Of a stretch of DNA of 64,000 nucleotides, positions 17,079 to 26,569 are shown in pieces (the first letter of the stretch is position 1; every line of letters starts with the position of its first letter). This DNA is from Emticicia sp040253585 (GTDB lineage Bacteria > Bacteroidota > Bacteroidia > Cytophagales > Spirosomataceae). Location: positions 124,001 through 188,000 of the forward strand of contig NZ_JBELAU010000012.1 of NCBI RefSeq assembly GCF_040253585.1, given 5' to 3'. Both the position numbers and the translations under genes were made by a program. The notes beneath the pieces were generated by a model, which searched no databases, was not told the origin of the DNA, and was given only the letters and a program-made list of their open reading frames with translations.

Positions 17079-19580
17079 ATGAATAGAGAACTTATCTCAA
17101 GACTTGTAATGGCAAGACAAGACGTTGAAAACGTTGAAATGATAGAAATTGCTTCGCCTGAAGAAGTGATGGAAAATGAAGATAATTTGCCAACTAATTT
17201 GGCTCTTTTATCTTTACGCAATACTGTATTGTTTCCTGGTATCGTAATTCCCGTGACGGTCACTCGCCAGAAGTTTATCAAAATGGTAAAAAAAGCTTAC
17301 CGCACCGACCGCACCGTTGGCGTGGTGGCACAATTACGCCATACACAAAATGAGCCTACCCCCGATGATTTATTCAAAGTCGGAACGATTGCCCATATCC
17401 TGAAAATGATTGTGTTGCCCGATGGAAACGTAACGGTTATCATTCAGGGGCGTCGTCGTTTTGAGGTAGAAGAATATACCCAAACAGACCCTCACCTGAT
17501 GGCCAAAGTGAAGTATATTGCTGAAAGCTTCCCGAATGTACGCAAGAAAGAAACCAAGGCATTGATTCAGAGTTTGAAAGAGGCTTCTTACAAAATTCTG
17601 AACCTCAATCCTGATATACCACGTGATGCCCAAATGGCCATCAGCAATATTGATAGTCCAAGCTTCTTGACGCATTTTCTTTCATCAAATCTTAATATCG
17701 AAATCAGCGAAAAGCAATTGCTTCTCGAAACTTTCGATGGTGGCGAGCAAGCCCACAAGCTACTCGAACACATGATGAAAGAAATTCAAGTGTTGGAAAT
17801 CAAGCGTGATATTCAAAGCAAAGCAAGCATTGATATTGACCAACAGCAAAAAGAATATTATTTGCGTCAGCAAATCAAGGTTTTACAGGAAGAATTGGGC
17901 ATGGAGTCGCCCGACCAAGAAGTAGAAAAACTGCGTGCAAAAGGCTCAAAAAAGAAATGGACAAAAGATGCTAACGACCATTTTAATAAAGAATTGAATA
18001 AAATTCTACGGATGAACTCAATGTCACCAGAATACGGTGTTTCGTTGAATTATGCCGAAACAATGGTTGATTTGCCTTGGAATGAATATACAAAAGATAA
18101 TTTTGACCTCAAACGTGCCAAGAAAATTTTAGACGCCGATCACTCTGGCCTCGAAAAAGTAAAAGAGCGTATCATCGAATATTTGGCAGTTTTGAAACTC
18201 CGTAACGACATGAAAGCCCCAATTTTGTGTTTGTATGGCCCCCCAGGAGTTGGTAAAACTTCTTTGGGAAAATCAATTGCAAAAGCTTTGGGTAGAAACT
18301 ACGTCAGAATGGCTCTCGGTGGCTTGCACGACGAAGCCGAAATTCGTGGACACCGCAAAACCTATATCGGTGCAATGCCAGGAAAATTGATTACGAATTT
18401 GCAAAAGGCAAAATCATCGAATCCTGTTTTTGTACTCGACGAAATTGATAAAGTAAACCGTGATCAACGTGGAGACCCTTCTTCTGCATTGCTCGAAGTG
18501 CTTGACCCTGAGCAAAATAACGCTTTCAAAGATAATTATTTGGAAGTAGATTATGACCTCTCGAAAGTACTTTTCATCGCAACTGCCAATTCGCTTGATA
18601 CTGTTCAAGGGCCATTGCGAGACAGAATGGAAATCATTGAAATTTCGGGATATACCGTTGAGGAAAAGATAGAAATAGCTCGTAAACACCTCGTACCTAA
18701 GCAATTAGAACAGCACGGAATAAAGCCAAAAGATTTAAAGGTTGATGATAAAGCTATTCAGAAAGTAATCGAAGGCTATACTCGTGAGTCAGGCGTGCGA
18801 CGTTTAGAACAGCAAATTGGGGGATTGATTCGTAAGATTGCTAAATCTATTGCGATGAACGAAGAATACCCTAAAACTGTAAAAGCTGAACACGTAGAAA
18901 AAATGCTCGGTGGCGTAATTTTCGACAGAGATTTGTATGAAGGAAATGATGTGCCAGGAGTTGTAACGGGTTTAGCTTGGACTTCGGTTGGTGGCGATAT
19001 TCTTTTCATCGAATCAAGCCTAAGTCGTGGTCGTGGACAACTCACACTTTCGGGACAATTAGGCGATGTAATGAAAGAATCGGCCATGACGGCTCTTTCT
19101 TACTTGAAATCACATGCTGATGGTTTAGGAATTGATTACAGAATCTTTCAAAACTACGACCTTCACGTACACGTTCCACAAGGAGCGGTGCCAAAAGATG
19201 GCCCTTCGGCAGGAATCACGATGCTTACTTCTATGGCTTCGATGTTTACTCAACGAAAAATCAAGCCCAATACGGCCATGACTGGTGAGATTACTCTTCG
19301 TGGAAAAGTATTGCCAGTTGGAGGTATCAAAGAGAAAATTTTAGCGGCCAAACGTGCAGGAATTAAAGACATCATTATGTGTTATAAAAACCGTAAAGAT
19401 GTTGAAGAAGTAGGCGAAGCATATACGGTGGGCTTGACCTTCCACTATGTTGATTATGTAGAGGAAGTGCTTGAAATTGCTCTTTTGCAAGAAAAAGTAG
19501 CTAATCCATTGAATTTTATTCTCCCAGAAGAAAAGAAAGAAATGCCAGTAATTGCTCCTTTGGATGTTGTAGTGGTTTAA
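17079..19580 (+). CDS. lon: ATP-dependent protease Lon
   Basis: This cytoplasmic AAA+ serine protease degrades misfolded and regulatory proteins. The 833 residues contain the Lon N-terminal substrate domain (about 40-240), a coiled-coil linker, the AAA+ module with Walker A GPPGVGKT (Lys393) and Walker B VFVLDEIDK, and the C-terminal protease domain with PKDGPSAG (catalytic Ser710) and GGIKEK (catalytic Lys753). The 43-residue Ser-Lys spacing equals that of E. coli Lon. An acidic N-terminal extension of about 40 residues precedes the usual LPLLPLR-type start. It is monocistronic, with a palindrome upstream and a strong terminator after. Confidence 0.97.
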   Translation: MNRELISRLVMARQDVENVEMIEIASPEEVMENEDNLPTNLALLSLRNTVLFPGIVIPVTVTRQKFIKMVKKAYRTDRTVGVVAQLRHTQNEPTPDDLFKVGTIAHILKMIVLPDGNVTVIIQGRRRFEVEEYTQTDPHLMAKVKYIAESFPNVRKKETKALIQSLKEASYKILNLNPDIPRDAQMAISNIDSPSFLTHFLSSNLNIEISEKQLLLETFDGGEQAHKLLEHMMKEIQVLEIKRDIQSKASIDIDQQQKEYYLRQQIKVLQEELGMESPDQEVEKLRAKGSKKKWTKDANDHFNKELNKILRMNSMSPEYGVSLNYAETMVDLPWNEYTKDNFDLKRAKKILDADHSGLEKVKERIIEYLAVLKLRNDMKAPILCLYGPPGVGKTSLGKSIAKALGRNYVRMALGGLHDEAEIRGHRKTYIGAMPGKLITNLQKAKSSNPVFVLDEIDKVNRDQRGDPSSALLEVLDPEQNNAFKDNYLEVDYDLSKVLFIATANSLDTVQGPLRDRMEIIEISGYTVEEKIEIARKHLVPKQLEQHGIKPKDLKVDDKAIQKVIEGYTRESGVRRLEQQIGGLIRKIAKSIAMNEEYPKTVKAEHVEKMLGGVIFDRDLYEGNDVPGVVTGLAWTSVGGDILFIESSLSRGRGQLTLSGQLGDVMKESAMTALSYLKSHADGLGIDYRIFQNYDLHVHVPQGAVPKDGPSAGITMLTSMASMFTQRKIKPNTAMTGEITLRGKVLPVGGIKEKILAAKRAGIKDIIMCYKNRKDVEEVGEAYTVGLTFHYVDYVEEVLEIALLQEKVANPLNFILPEEKKEMPVIAPLDVVVV

Positions 19581-19640
19581 ATAACCCGCAGCGGCGGAAC
19601 GCACTCCGCTCCTAAAGGGAAATTATAAAAGGGATTAAAA

Positions 19641-19673
19641 AAAGAAGCCTTCGCTCAAAGCGAAGGCTTCTTT
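19641..19673. terminator. Bidirectional terminator between lon and amidohydrolase
   Basis: AAAGAAGCCTTCGCT (19641-19655) and AGCGAAGGCTTCTTT (19659-19673) form a perfect 15-bp stem with a 3-base loop. It serves both convergent genes. Confidence 0.92.
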
Positions 19674-19700
19674 CGTAATAATCGTTTCTAAAGGAGGTAT

Positions 19701-21329
19701 TTAGTTCTTCTCAGCCCCCTGTACTTTTGAAGCTCCTTTTTGTGGAATACCTGGTTGAGTTATCTCAAAGTTTTCTTTTATTTTTGCATCAGAGACCATT
19801 TTACGAACATCGGCTAAGAGTTTTTTTGCATCATAAATTACACCGTCTTTTACAGTATATTTCACACCACCGACTCTTGTAACTTCGTTTTTGTCATTCA
19901 CTTTGATAGCTCCTGTGCCGTAAAGAGTTTTAAGATTTGCCAAAGGATTTTCTTCGGTAATTACAAAATCGGCCAACTTTCCAACTTCAACCGAACCAAT
20001 TTGGTCAGCCATTCCGAGGGCTTCTGCACCTTTGATTGTTGCCGCACGAATTACTTCAAGTGGGTGAAAACCTGCTTCACGTAATAATTCAAGTTCACGA
20101 ATGTATGCAAAGCCATACAATTGATAAATAAAACCAGAATCCGAACCAGTAGTTACACGGCCTCCTTTATTTTTGTATTCGTTCACAAAACGCATCCAAA
20201 TACGATAGTTTTCTTTCCAAGCAACTTCTTGTTCCGTTCCCCAGTTGAGCCAATACGATCCATGTGAAATTCTGCTCGGTCCATAAAAACGCCAAACCGC
20301 TGGAAGTGTATATTCATCATGCCATTCTGCCCTGCGAGCAAGCATTAACTCACGATTGGCTTCGTAAATATTGAAAGTTGGGTCAAGCGTAAAATCAAGT
20401 TTCAATAATTCATCCATCACTTGATTCCATTTGGCCGAACCTGGCTCTGCAGATTGTTTCCAAAGTTTTCCTGCTTCTTCAAAACGATTCTGCTCGTTAT
20501 TATAATTATAATCGGCAGGATAATTCTGCAAAGTTCGTTCATCAAAAAGTGCTTCTGGCAAACCATACCAGTGTTCCATTGAAGTTAATCCTGCTTTGGC
20601 CGTTGCCAAAACATTCATTCTGGCTACTTCCAATTGAGCATGGTGGCAAGCCGAACGAAGACCGATTTTCTTATTTTCTTCGAGAGCTGCTCTGAAAACT
20701 GCTGGTTCTGCACCAAAAAACTTGATGCCATCTGCCCCTTTGGCCGCATTGTCTCGCACCCATTGGCGAGCTTCTTCAGGCGTAGTAATTGGTTTGTCGC
20801 TTCCCATACCGAAAGCGGTGTAGGCTTTGATACGTGGAGCGGTAATTTCGTTTTTCTCACTTCTTCGTTTTTGGTCGAGTGTCCAGTCAAGGCCATTTCC
20901 TGCCGAAGGGTCACGAATGGTCGTGATGCCGTGACCGAGCCAAAGTTTGAATACATATTCGGCTGGTGTTCCCTGCGACTTTCCACCAATGTGACCGTGC
21001 ATATCAACAAACCCTGGCATGAGGTACATGCCAGTACAGTCAAGTTCTTTATCTCCTTCGTTGAGTTTTGGGCGGCTTTTCGGCTCAATTGGTACACCTG
21101 GATAGCCAACTTGTTTGATTTGTGCAATTTTATTTTTTTCAATCACAATATCTACTGGCCCAACGGGCGGAGCTCCAGTGCTATTGATGAGAGTCACGCC
21201 TCGAATGATTGTACGGTTGGCGTATTCGCCTTCGGCACGATTAGGTGCTTTTTCGATTTGGGCAAAAGCCACTGAAGCGATGAATGGAAGAAAAACTTTA
21301 ATGAAAGGAAGTGTAATTTTTTTTAACAT
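19701..21329 (-). CDS. Secreted metal-dependent amidohydrolase
   Basis: The start at 21329 gives a 542-residue protein with signal peptide MLKKITLPFIKVFLPFIASVAFAQ; the longer frame adds 12 unlikely residues. The amidohydrolase TIM barrel has the metal motif PGFVDMHGH (HxH), a later His pair in SACHHAQLE, the EHWYG strand, and the conserved Asp in TGSDSGF. The N- and C-terminal parts form the usual small beta-sandwich. It resembles the imidazolonepropionase/prolidase-like group that cleaves peptides or cyclic amides; the true substrate is unknown. Location is periplasm or surface. A -7 box lies about 35 bases upstream. Confidence 0.85.
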   Translation of the reverse strand: MLKKITLPFIKVFLPFIASVAFAQIEKAPNRAEGEYANRTIIRGVTLINSTGAPPVGPVDIVIEKNKIAQIKQVGYPGVPIEPKSRPKLNEGDKELDCTGMYLMPGFVDMHGHIGGKSQGTPAEYVFKLWLGHGITTIRDPSAGNGLDWTLDQKRRSEKNEITAPRIKAYTAFGMGSDKPITTPEEARQWVRDNAAKGADGIKFFGAEPAVFRAALEENKKIGLRSACHHAQLEVARMNVLATAKAGLTSMEHWYGLPEALFDERTLQNYPADYNYNNEQNRFEEAGKLWKQSAEPGSAKWNQVMDELLKLDFTLDPTFNIYEANRELMLARRAEWHDEYTLPAVWRFYGPSRISHGSYWLNWGTEQEVAWKENYRIWMRFVNEYKNKGGRVTTGSDSGFIYQLYGFAYIRELELLREAGFHPLEVIRAATIKGAEALGMADQIGSVEVGKLADFVITEENPLANLKTLYGTGAIKVNDKNEVTRVGGVKYTVKDGVIYDAKKLLADVRKMVSDAKIKENFEITQPGIPQKGASKVQGAEKN

Positions 21330-21362
21330 AGTATTTGACGGTTTGCTGGGATAGGTTTTTAG

Positions 21363-21370
21363 CAAATTTA
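21363..21370 (-). promoter_or_regulatory. -7 box of amidohydrolase promoter
   Basis: On the minus strand the sequence is TAAATTTG, an exact TAnnTTTG; no clear TTG partner. Confidence 0.5.
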
Positions 21371-21540
21371 ATCATCATTTATCAGATTCATAGTTTTTGG
21401 CTATTTTTTTCGAGAACTCACCCAAAAATATACTTTTTCTGTCAAATAAGTATATTAGAAAAATACAATAATATTTACGTTTTAGTATTAAATTTCTTTA
21501 AATTGCACCATTCTACACAAAGTAGTTTTGATTAAAATCT

Positions 21541-22335
21541 ATGGAAATTATAGGGTTTATATTGGCTTTTGTTATAGGCATAACGTTGGGCTTAGTAGGA
21601 GCAGGTGGCTCAATACTGACGATTACGGTTTTGGTGTATGTTCTTGGTGTTCCGCCCACAATGTCCACAACTTACTCGCTTTTTATTGTTGGAATTACCT
21701 CATTGGTTGGGTCGATAGATTATTTCAGAAAAGGCTTAGTCGATTTACAAAAAGGACTTTTCTTTTCGTTTCCAGCCTTTATTATGGTGTTTTTGATGCG
21801 AAAATTCGTGATGCCGCATATTCCCGAAGTTGTGTATCAGTCAGTAGATTTTACTGTTTCAAAGAATCTAATGGTGATGCTCATTTTTGCACTTTTGATG
21901 ATTGGAGCATCGTATTCGATGATAAAAAGTGATAGAAAACCAAGCGAACAAATCGGCCATAAAGTAAGTTATTGGATGATTTTTCTGGAGGGAATTTTAG
22001 TTGGAATTCTAACTGGCTTTGTGGGTGCGGGTGGCGGTTTTATGATAATTCCAGCAATGGTGGTTTTTGCAAAATTACCCATGAAAAAAGCCGTCGGAAC
22101 ATCACTTCTGATTATTACAATCAATTCGGCGTTTGGTGCAATCGGCGATTTTTCGGCTGGGATAGCTCTCGACTGGTATTTTTTGACGAAATTTGCTGCA
22201 CTTACCATTGCAGGAATTCTAACAGGTGGCTATTTGTCAAAGAAAATAGATGGAGACCAATTAAAACCTGCTTTTGGATGGTTTGTGTTGGTAGTGGGAT
22301 GTTGGATTATTGTTAAAGAGTTGGTTTTACGATAG
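21541..22335 (+). CDS. TSUP family (TauE/SafE) membrane transporter
   Basis: This 264-residue inner-membrane protein belongs to the sulfite/organosulfur exporter family. It has two homologous halves, each starting with a Gly-rich helix: GLVGAGGSILTI (about 19-30) and GFVGAGGGFMIIP (about 159-171), the family hallmark. About eight membrane segments are visible. Substrate cannot be told from sequence; sulfite, thiosulfate or sulfoacetate are the usual ones. It is followed after 36 bases by the DUF983 gene and may be co-transcribed with it. Confidence 0.88.
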   Translation: MEIIGFILAFVIGITLGLVGAGGSILTITVLVYVLGVPPTMSTTYSLFIVGITSLVGSIDYFRKGLVDLQKGLFFSFPAFIMVFLMRKFVMPHIPEVVYQSVDFTVSKNLMVMLIFALLMIGASYSMIKSDRKPSEQIGHKVSYWMIFLEGILVGILTGFVGAGGGFMIIPAMVVFAKLPMKKAVGTSLLIITINSAFGAIGDFSAGIALDWYFLTKFAALTIAGILTGGYLSKKIDGDQLKPAFGWFVLVVGCWIIVKELVLR

Positions 22336-22371
22336 CCAAATAAATGAAAACTTCTCGAAAAGAGAACAAAT

Positions 22372-22743
22372 ATGAATAAATTAGAAGCGACCGTTAAATT
22401 AAAATGTCCACGTTGTCACGAAGGAGAATTATTTGAAAATAAAAGTCCCTTTTCTTGGCGAAAACTATCAAAAATGCACGTTAACTGCTCAGTTTGTGGC
22501 TTGAAATATGAGCGAGAAACAGGCTTTTTCTACGGAGCAATGTATATAAGTTCAATCATCAACATGATGTTTTTTGTGATAGCTACAGTTGCTTACTATG
22601 TCTATTTTGATGTAAGAGTCGATTGGCGAATTTATATTTGGAGTTATGTACTTTTTACGGTTTTGATAACGCCTGTACTCTATCGACTTTCACGCTCAAT
22701 ATGGTTGGAGATTTTCAACGATTACCAACCACAAAAAAAGTAG
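22372..22743 (+). CDS. DUF983 membrane protein
   Basis: The 123 residues start with a zinc-ribbon-like knuckle pair: CPRCHEG (about 13-19) and CSVCGLKYERETGFFYGAMY, the DUF983 hallmark. Two transmembrane helices follow (about 60-80 and 85-105). The family is common in Bacteroidota and Alphaproteobacteria and has no established function; metal binding is inferred from the Cys motif. Its stop codon lies inside the bidirectional terminator shared with the convergent DUF481 gene. Confidence 0.85.
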   Translation: MNKLEATVKLKCPRCHEGELFENKSPFSWRKLSKMHVNCSVCGLKYERETGFFYGAMYISSIINMMFFVIATVAYYVYFDVRVDWRIYIWSYVLFTVLITPVLYRLSRSIWLEIFNDYQPQKK

Positions 22744-22759
22744 CACTTGGCTACTTTTT
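22735..22759. terminator. Bidirectional terminator overlapping two stop codons
   Basis: AAAAAGTAGC (22735-22744) and GCTACTTTTT (22750-22759) form a 10-bp stem. The left arm contains the TAG stop of the DUF983 gene, and the right arm contains the TAG (minus strand) stop of the DUF481 gene. Confidence 0.85.
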
Positions 22760-23605
22760 ACCTTCATAAGCAATTCCGAATGTCCATCGGAAATCGTTAT
22801 TTTGTCGGCCAGGCACTACGATACTTTCGTAAGAATTTTCGACCATACTACGGAAACTAATGTGTTTCGATAATTGGTATTTTAGAATTATATTACCATT
22901 CCATCGGAAATTTTTCTCGGTAATACTGGGTTGTAAAAAAAGCGTATGCGAAAGACTCAACTTACTATCATGAAAAGTGTATTCTCCAAAAATACGAGTC
23001 GAATTTCGCCAAAGGTTGCGATCAGGAAACTTTTCATTAACCACAAAATCAGTTTTTTCATAAAGAAAGACATTTGTTGCAGAAAGATAAGCGTTTGGTC
23101 GTTGAACAATTTTTAGCCCAACGCCTGCTGCACCAATAAAACGGTCATTGATTTTTCGGAGGTTACTTTTCTCGAACGATGTAAAGGCTAAATAGTAAAA
23201 CTTTCGTTCGTGCAGAATACTGGTGCGAAAGTCAACGAAAAGTTCTTTTTCAGCCAAAACCTTGTTTTGTTGTCCATAAATGTATGATGGACTGCTCGAA
23301 AACTTGATAATTTTGCTATTATTGAAATCAAGAGCCGACGAAAACTGAATCAATGCACGATTGACGTTTCCTGATGTATAAGTGCCGTCAGCTGCAATTC
23401 GGTATCGAAATTTAGCTGGTGTATCGTCTTTTTCTTCCTCTTCCGCTTCTTCTTCTCCTTCTTCCTCTTCCTCCTCTTCGGAAGTACTGTCAGCAGGCAT
23501 TACTGTATCGGTTTTTATTGGTTGAAGTGTATCAGATGGGGTATCTTGGGCGTTAGTATTGAAAAATAATAGTAAAAGAATAAGAGTAAATAGAGTTAGC
23601 TTCAT
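22751..23605 (-). CDS. DUF481 outer-membrane beta-barrel protein
   Basis: The 284-residue exported protein has a signal peptide (to about residue 19), a very acidic low-complexity segment of mostly Glu at about residues 43-60, and then a DUF481 barrel of about 220 residues rich in alternating aromatic strands. The family forms outer-membrane barrels, often induced by stress. The acidic stretch sits where the mature N-terminus enters the periplasm; it could bind cations or be a flexible linker (inference). It is monocistronic and convergent with DUF983. Confidence 0.82.
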   Translation of the reverse strand: MKLTLFTLILLLLFFNTNAQDTPSDTLQPIKTDTVMPADSTSEEEEEEEGEEEAEEEEKDDTPAKFRYRIAADGTYTSGNVNRALIQFSSALDFNNSKIIKFSSSPSYIYGQQNKVLAEKELFVDFRTSILHERKFYYLAFTSFEKSNLRKINDRFIGAAGVGLKIVQRPNAYLSATNVFLYEKTDFVVNEKFPDRNLWRNSTRIFGEYTFHDSKLSLSHTLFLQPSITEKNFRWNGNIILKYQLSKHISFRSMVENSYESIVVPGRQNNDFRWTFGIAYEGKK

Positions 23606-23680
23606 GGGTTTTGGTTTAGAGTTTATGTTTGCATTTAGCCGTTTGTCCGATTAATGGTAGGCATTCGTAATGCTTTGTAT

Positions 23681-23688
23681 TATATTTG
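23681..23688 (+). promoter_or_regulatory. -7 box upstream of small membrane protein
   Basis: TATATTTG matches TAnnTTTG, 75 bases before the ATG at 23763; no TTG at the right distance. Confidence 0.4.
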
Positions 23689-23762
23689 AGTGAAAATTAC
23701 ATTTTTTTCTTAAAAATATATTATTTGAAAAAAAGAATTACACAATAAAAGGACGTTCGACT

Positions 23763-24194
23763 ATGAATTTTGCTAAGTATCTGTCGGTAATTGCTGTAAG
23801 TATGTTAAAGTTTGCGGGTGGGCCATTAACAGGTCTGGCCATCAAATTATCATGGTTTGAAACAGCTATATGTTCGGTTGTGGGAATGATGCTTACGGTC
23901 TTTCTGATAGTTTTCTCGGGTGATTTTATCCGAAAAATATTTCGTAAAGATAAACCTACTAAGAAATTTACGAAAATGACTCGTTTTGGGGTTAAAATTC
24001 GACAAAAGTTTGGCTTAATTGGTATAGCTTTTCTTACACCACTTTTGTTTACTCCCCCTGTTGGTGCGGCATTGAGTGTTGCTTTTCGCTATGATAAAAA
24101 AGCGATTTTGTTGCAAATGCTTATCAGTGCTGTTGTTTGGGCAATTGTCCAAACTTTATTTTTTTTCTACATTAAAGACTTGATATTCAGTTAA
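23763..24194 (+). CDS. Small integral membrane protein, unknown function
   Basis: These 143 residues have three to four hydrophobic segments (about 5-25, 32-52, 90-108, 115-138) and a strongly basic cytoplasmic loop, RKIFRKDKPTKKF, between the second and third. The GLIGIAFLTPLLFTPPVG segment recalls small membrane proteins of the DedA/small-multidrug-export type, but the match is weak and I assign no function. It is surrounded by minus-strand genes and appears monocistronic. Confidence 0.65.
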   Translation: MNFAKYLSVIAVSMLKFAGGPLTGLAIKLSWFETAICSVVGMMLTVFLIVFSGDFIRKIFRKDKPTKKFTKMTRFGVKIRQKFGLIGIAFLTPLLFTPPVGAALSVAFRYDKKAILLQMLISAVVWAIVQTLFFFYIKDLIFS

Positions 24195-24239
24195 ATAGTA
24201 TTTCTCAGAACGTCAGATTTAGACCTTCTACGAGAAATC

Positions 24240-26564
24240 TTAATTGTTTTTACTCACCTTGATAGTTTTGATTACTTCCGTACCTCGACTAACTTCCAAA
24301 ACATAATTGCCTGTTGGAATATTGGCGTAACCTAAATCAATGTAGGCAATTTTATCAACTATATTGATGTATTCTTTCTTGATAAGCTGTTTTTTACCTA
24401 CCATTGTGTAGTACGAAAAGCTAAGCTTTTCTACATCTTCGGTTTCGGGAATCTTAATATTACAAATTTGTTGAAACGGAATTGGGTAGGCATTCCAATC
24501 GCCCATAATATTATCAGATGCATTGGTCGATGCCTTTACATAAAACTGAATTGTTTTTGATGAAATCACAGAATCCTGCTTATAAGCTTTGGCACTGAGT
24601 GTATAAGTACCAATGGGAAATTTCAAGCCTCGACCTTCCCCAAAAAGATTATAAGGCAGCTTGTCTGAGCCACGCTTAAATTTATACGGGCCATTTAGCT
24701 CAAAAACCATATTTACCGAATCAAGATTACAGCGAGCAATCACATTGAGTTGGTCAGGAAGGGCATCTAAGTAAAGGGTACGTTTATTCGTAATTTGTCC
24801 CCAAGGCTCAATTGGCACATCGAAATAATCACCTTTGATAAGCTCAAAATCAATGATTGGTGGAACAATGTCCACAAAAATAGCTGATTCGAGCATGCCT
24901 CCCAAATTATCGTAAACCCTTACTTTTACTTTGTATTTGCCCAAAAATGGAGCTTTCCCGTAAAAATTTAACTCAAAACGATTAAATTCTATCCACTTGG
25001 GAGCTTCGATTACTTCGATATAAGCAATAAATCCATCAGTATCATAAAACAGATTTTCAGGAATCCTAAACTGAAAATTCTGATTTACAACAATCTCTTT
25101 CGTATATTGACTTACATTTTCTCTCGGAAGTTGGTTGGGCAAGTTATTGGGTGGTGTAATGACGACTGGTGGAGGAGTGACGATAGGCGTTGTTTCCACA
25201 ATATCAGGTAAAGGGTTCTCTATTTTCTTATTTTCGGTAATTAAATCTTCTTCCAAAATTACTTTTATTTTCTTTTTACCATTGTCCGACCTTGTTTTCC
25301 AGTCATTAATTACTAAATCTTGGCTATCGGTCAACTGTGAAAGACGGTATTTTACCGAATCAGAGAAAGCAACTGGAGCAATAGGACGGCTCAAACCCTT
25401 GACCGCTTCTTGCACAGCAGGTAGAATCTTTTCATACTCAGACTGAACGTTTGACTCAATAATCAGCATAATAAACTCACAATCATATTCAACAGCTCGT
25501 TTACTGTAATTTTTGAGGTTATCGGCCGTTGGAAGGTCAAAAAAAGCTACTTCGGTATAAGCTTTTTGGTTGGGTTTGGTATTACTAAAAATTAGGTCTC
25601 CCTGAAAGCCTTCGATGGAAGTTTTTATGAAGTCGGCGTTGTCAGATAGGTTCTTAAAAGCAAAAGTATTACGAAGCAAGGTAAGGTTATCGGCTACGCC
25701 ACCATACTCACATGCTACCTTATAGGAAGGCTCAACCGATTTGATAGTTTTAATGATTTGGTCATAATAGTTTTTTATCATCAAATGACGAAAAACATAC
25801 CAGTCTTTTCCTCGACGCCCTCTAAACGAATCGTTTATGTTCCACCAATTTACATAAGGCTCAACTTCCAAAAAACTTTTATAATTTGTGCCCCAGTAAG
25901 TATTTAAGGTGCGAATAGTTGTATATTTTTCTCTTGCCCAATCTTTAAATTTTATCATGGCCCACTTGGAGTGGTCGAAAAGAGCTACGTATTCTCTCTC
26001 AGGCCATTGTTGGTTTTGATACGTAAACCCTAACTCCTGCTGGGGGGTGTTTACCACCGAAATATAAATGATTTTGCCACTTTTTTGGAGGTTTTTGTAT
26101 CGTTCACAGACTTCCTTCACAAATCCCGTTGCTTTATCGACCGATGGCTGATGGGCAAAACTAAAATGGTTATTATCGTAGTAATTAGTGAGAACTTTTC
26201 CTCTAAAATCTTTAACAGCTTCTTCTTCCTCCCAAAAACCCTTCGTAAGACCATAATTTCGGCCGAGATGTATGCGGATCGCTACTTTTATACCCAAATT
26301 ATTGACTGCGTGATTAATTTGATTGTCGAGTTGGGTAAAATTAGGCTTGGAGTTTGGTTGTGGATACACTCGCTCCCAGTGTACGGTGAGCATGGTAGCA
26401 TTGCAGCCCGCTGCTACCAACTTATTCATGACAGGAATGGCGTTGTTGGGGTCAGAATCTAAATTTAAGATACCGTGACATACATATTTTTGAGCATTTG
26501 ATGTGTTTCTGCCAGTTAATATAAAGGCAAAACATACTAAAAGAACTATTTTCAAACGTCTCAT
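24240..26564 (-). CDS. T9SS-exported glycoside-hydrolase-like protein
   Basis: The 774 residues comprise a signal peptide (to about 24), a TIM-barrel region (about 28-400) resembling the GH42/beta-galactosidase-like superfamily (MLTVHWERVYPQ, IHLGRNYG, WGTNYKSF, ACEYGG), a Pro-rich linker (about 455-485) with PPPVVITPP, a cadherin-like Ig repeat (about 490-570), a further beta domain, and a C-terminal type IX sorting domain (about 695-774) ending in YVLEVSRGTEVIKTIKVSKN. Export across the outer membrane by T9SS is inferred from that tail. The catalytic acid/base Glu is not obvious, so activity is uncertain. It follows the membrane gene at 26570 after 5 bases. Confidence 0.75.
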   Translation of the reverse strand: MRRLKIVLLVCFAFILTGRNTSNAQKYVCHGILNLDSDPNNAIPVMNKLVAAGCNATMLTVHWERVYPQPNSKPNFTQLDNQINHAVNNLGIKVAIRIHLGRNYGLTKGFWEEEEAVKDFRGKVLTNYYDNNHFSFAHQPSVDKATGFVKEVCERYKNLQKSGKIIYISVVNTPQQELGFTYQNQQWPEREYVALFDHSKWAMIKFKDWAREKYTTIRTLNTYWGTNYKSFLEVEPYVNWWNINDSFRGRRGKDWYVFRHLMIKNYYDQIIKTIKSVEPSYKVACEYGGVADNLTLLRNTFAFKNLSDNADFIKTSIEGFQGDLIFSNTKPNQKAYTEVAFFDLPTADNLKNYSKRAVEYDCEFIMLIIESNVQSEYEKILPAVQEAVKGLSRPIAPVAFSDSVKYRLSQLTDSQDLVINDWKTRSDNGKKKIKVILEEDLITENKKIENPLPDIVETTPIVTPPPVVITPPNNLPNQLPRENVSQYTKEIVVNQNFQFRIPENLFYDTDGFIAYIEVIEAPKWIEFNRFELNFYGKAPFLGKYKVKVRVYDNLGGMLESAIFVDIVPPIIDFELIKGDYFDVPIEPWGQITNKRTLYLDALPDQLNVIARCNLDSVNMVFELNGPYKFKRGSDKLPYNLFGEGRGLKFPIGTYTLSAKAYKQDSVISSKTIQFYVKASTNASDNIMGDWNAYPIPFQQICNIKIPETEDVEKLSFSYYTMVGKKQLIKKEYINIVDKIAYIDLGYANIPTGNYVLEVSRGTEVIKTIKVSKNN

Positions 26565-26569
26565 ATTGC

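Noticed and set aside
17079..19604. Minus-strand frames opposite lon (for example 18414-18704, 18776-19087)
   Set aside because: They are antisense shadows of a strongly conserved protease; no start context or family.
21528..21932. Alternative frame of 134 residues overlapping the TSUP gene
   Set aside because: Low-complexity Cys/Ser/Tyr-rich product in the shadow of a clear TSUP transporter frame.
24199..24238. ATTTCTC/GAGAAAT inverted repeat between convergent genes
   Set aside because: Only 7-bp arms with a 25-base spacer and no T-run; too weak to call a terminator.
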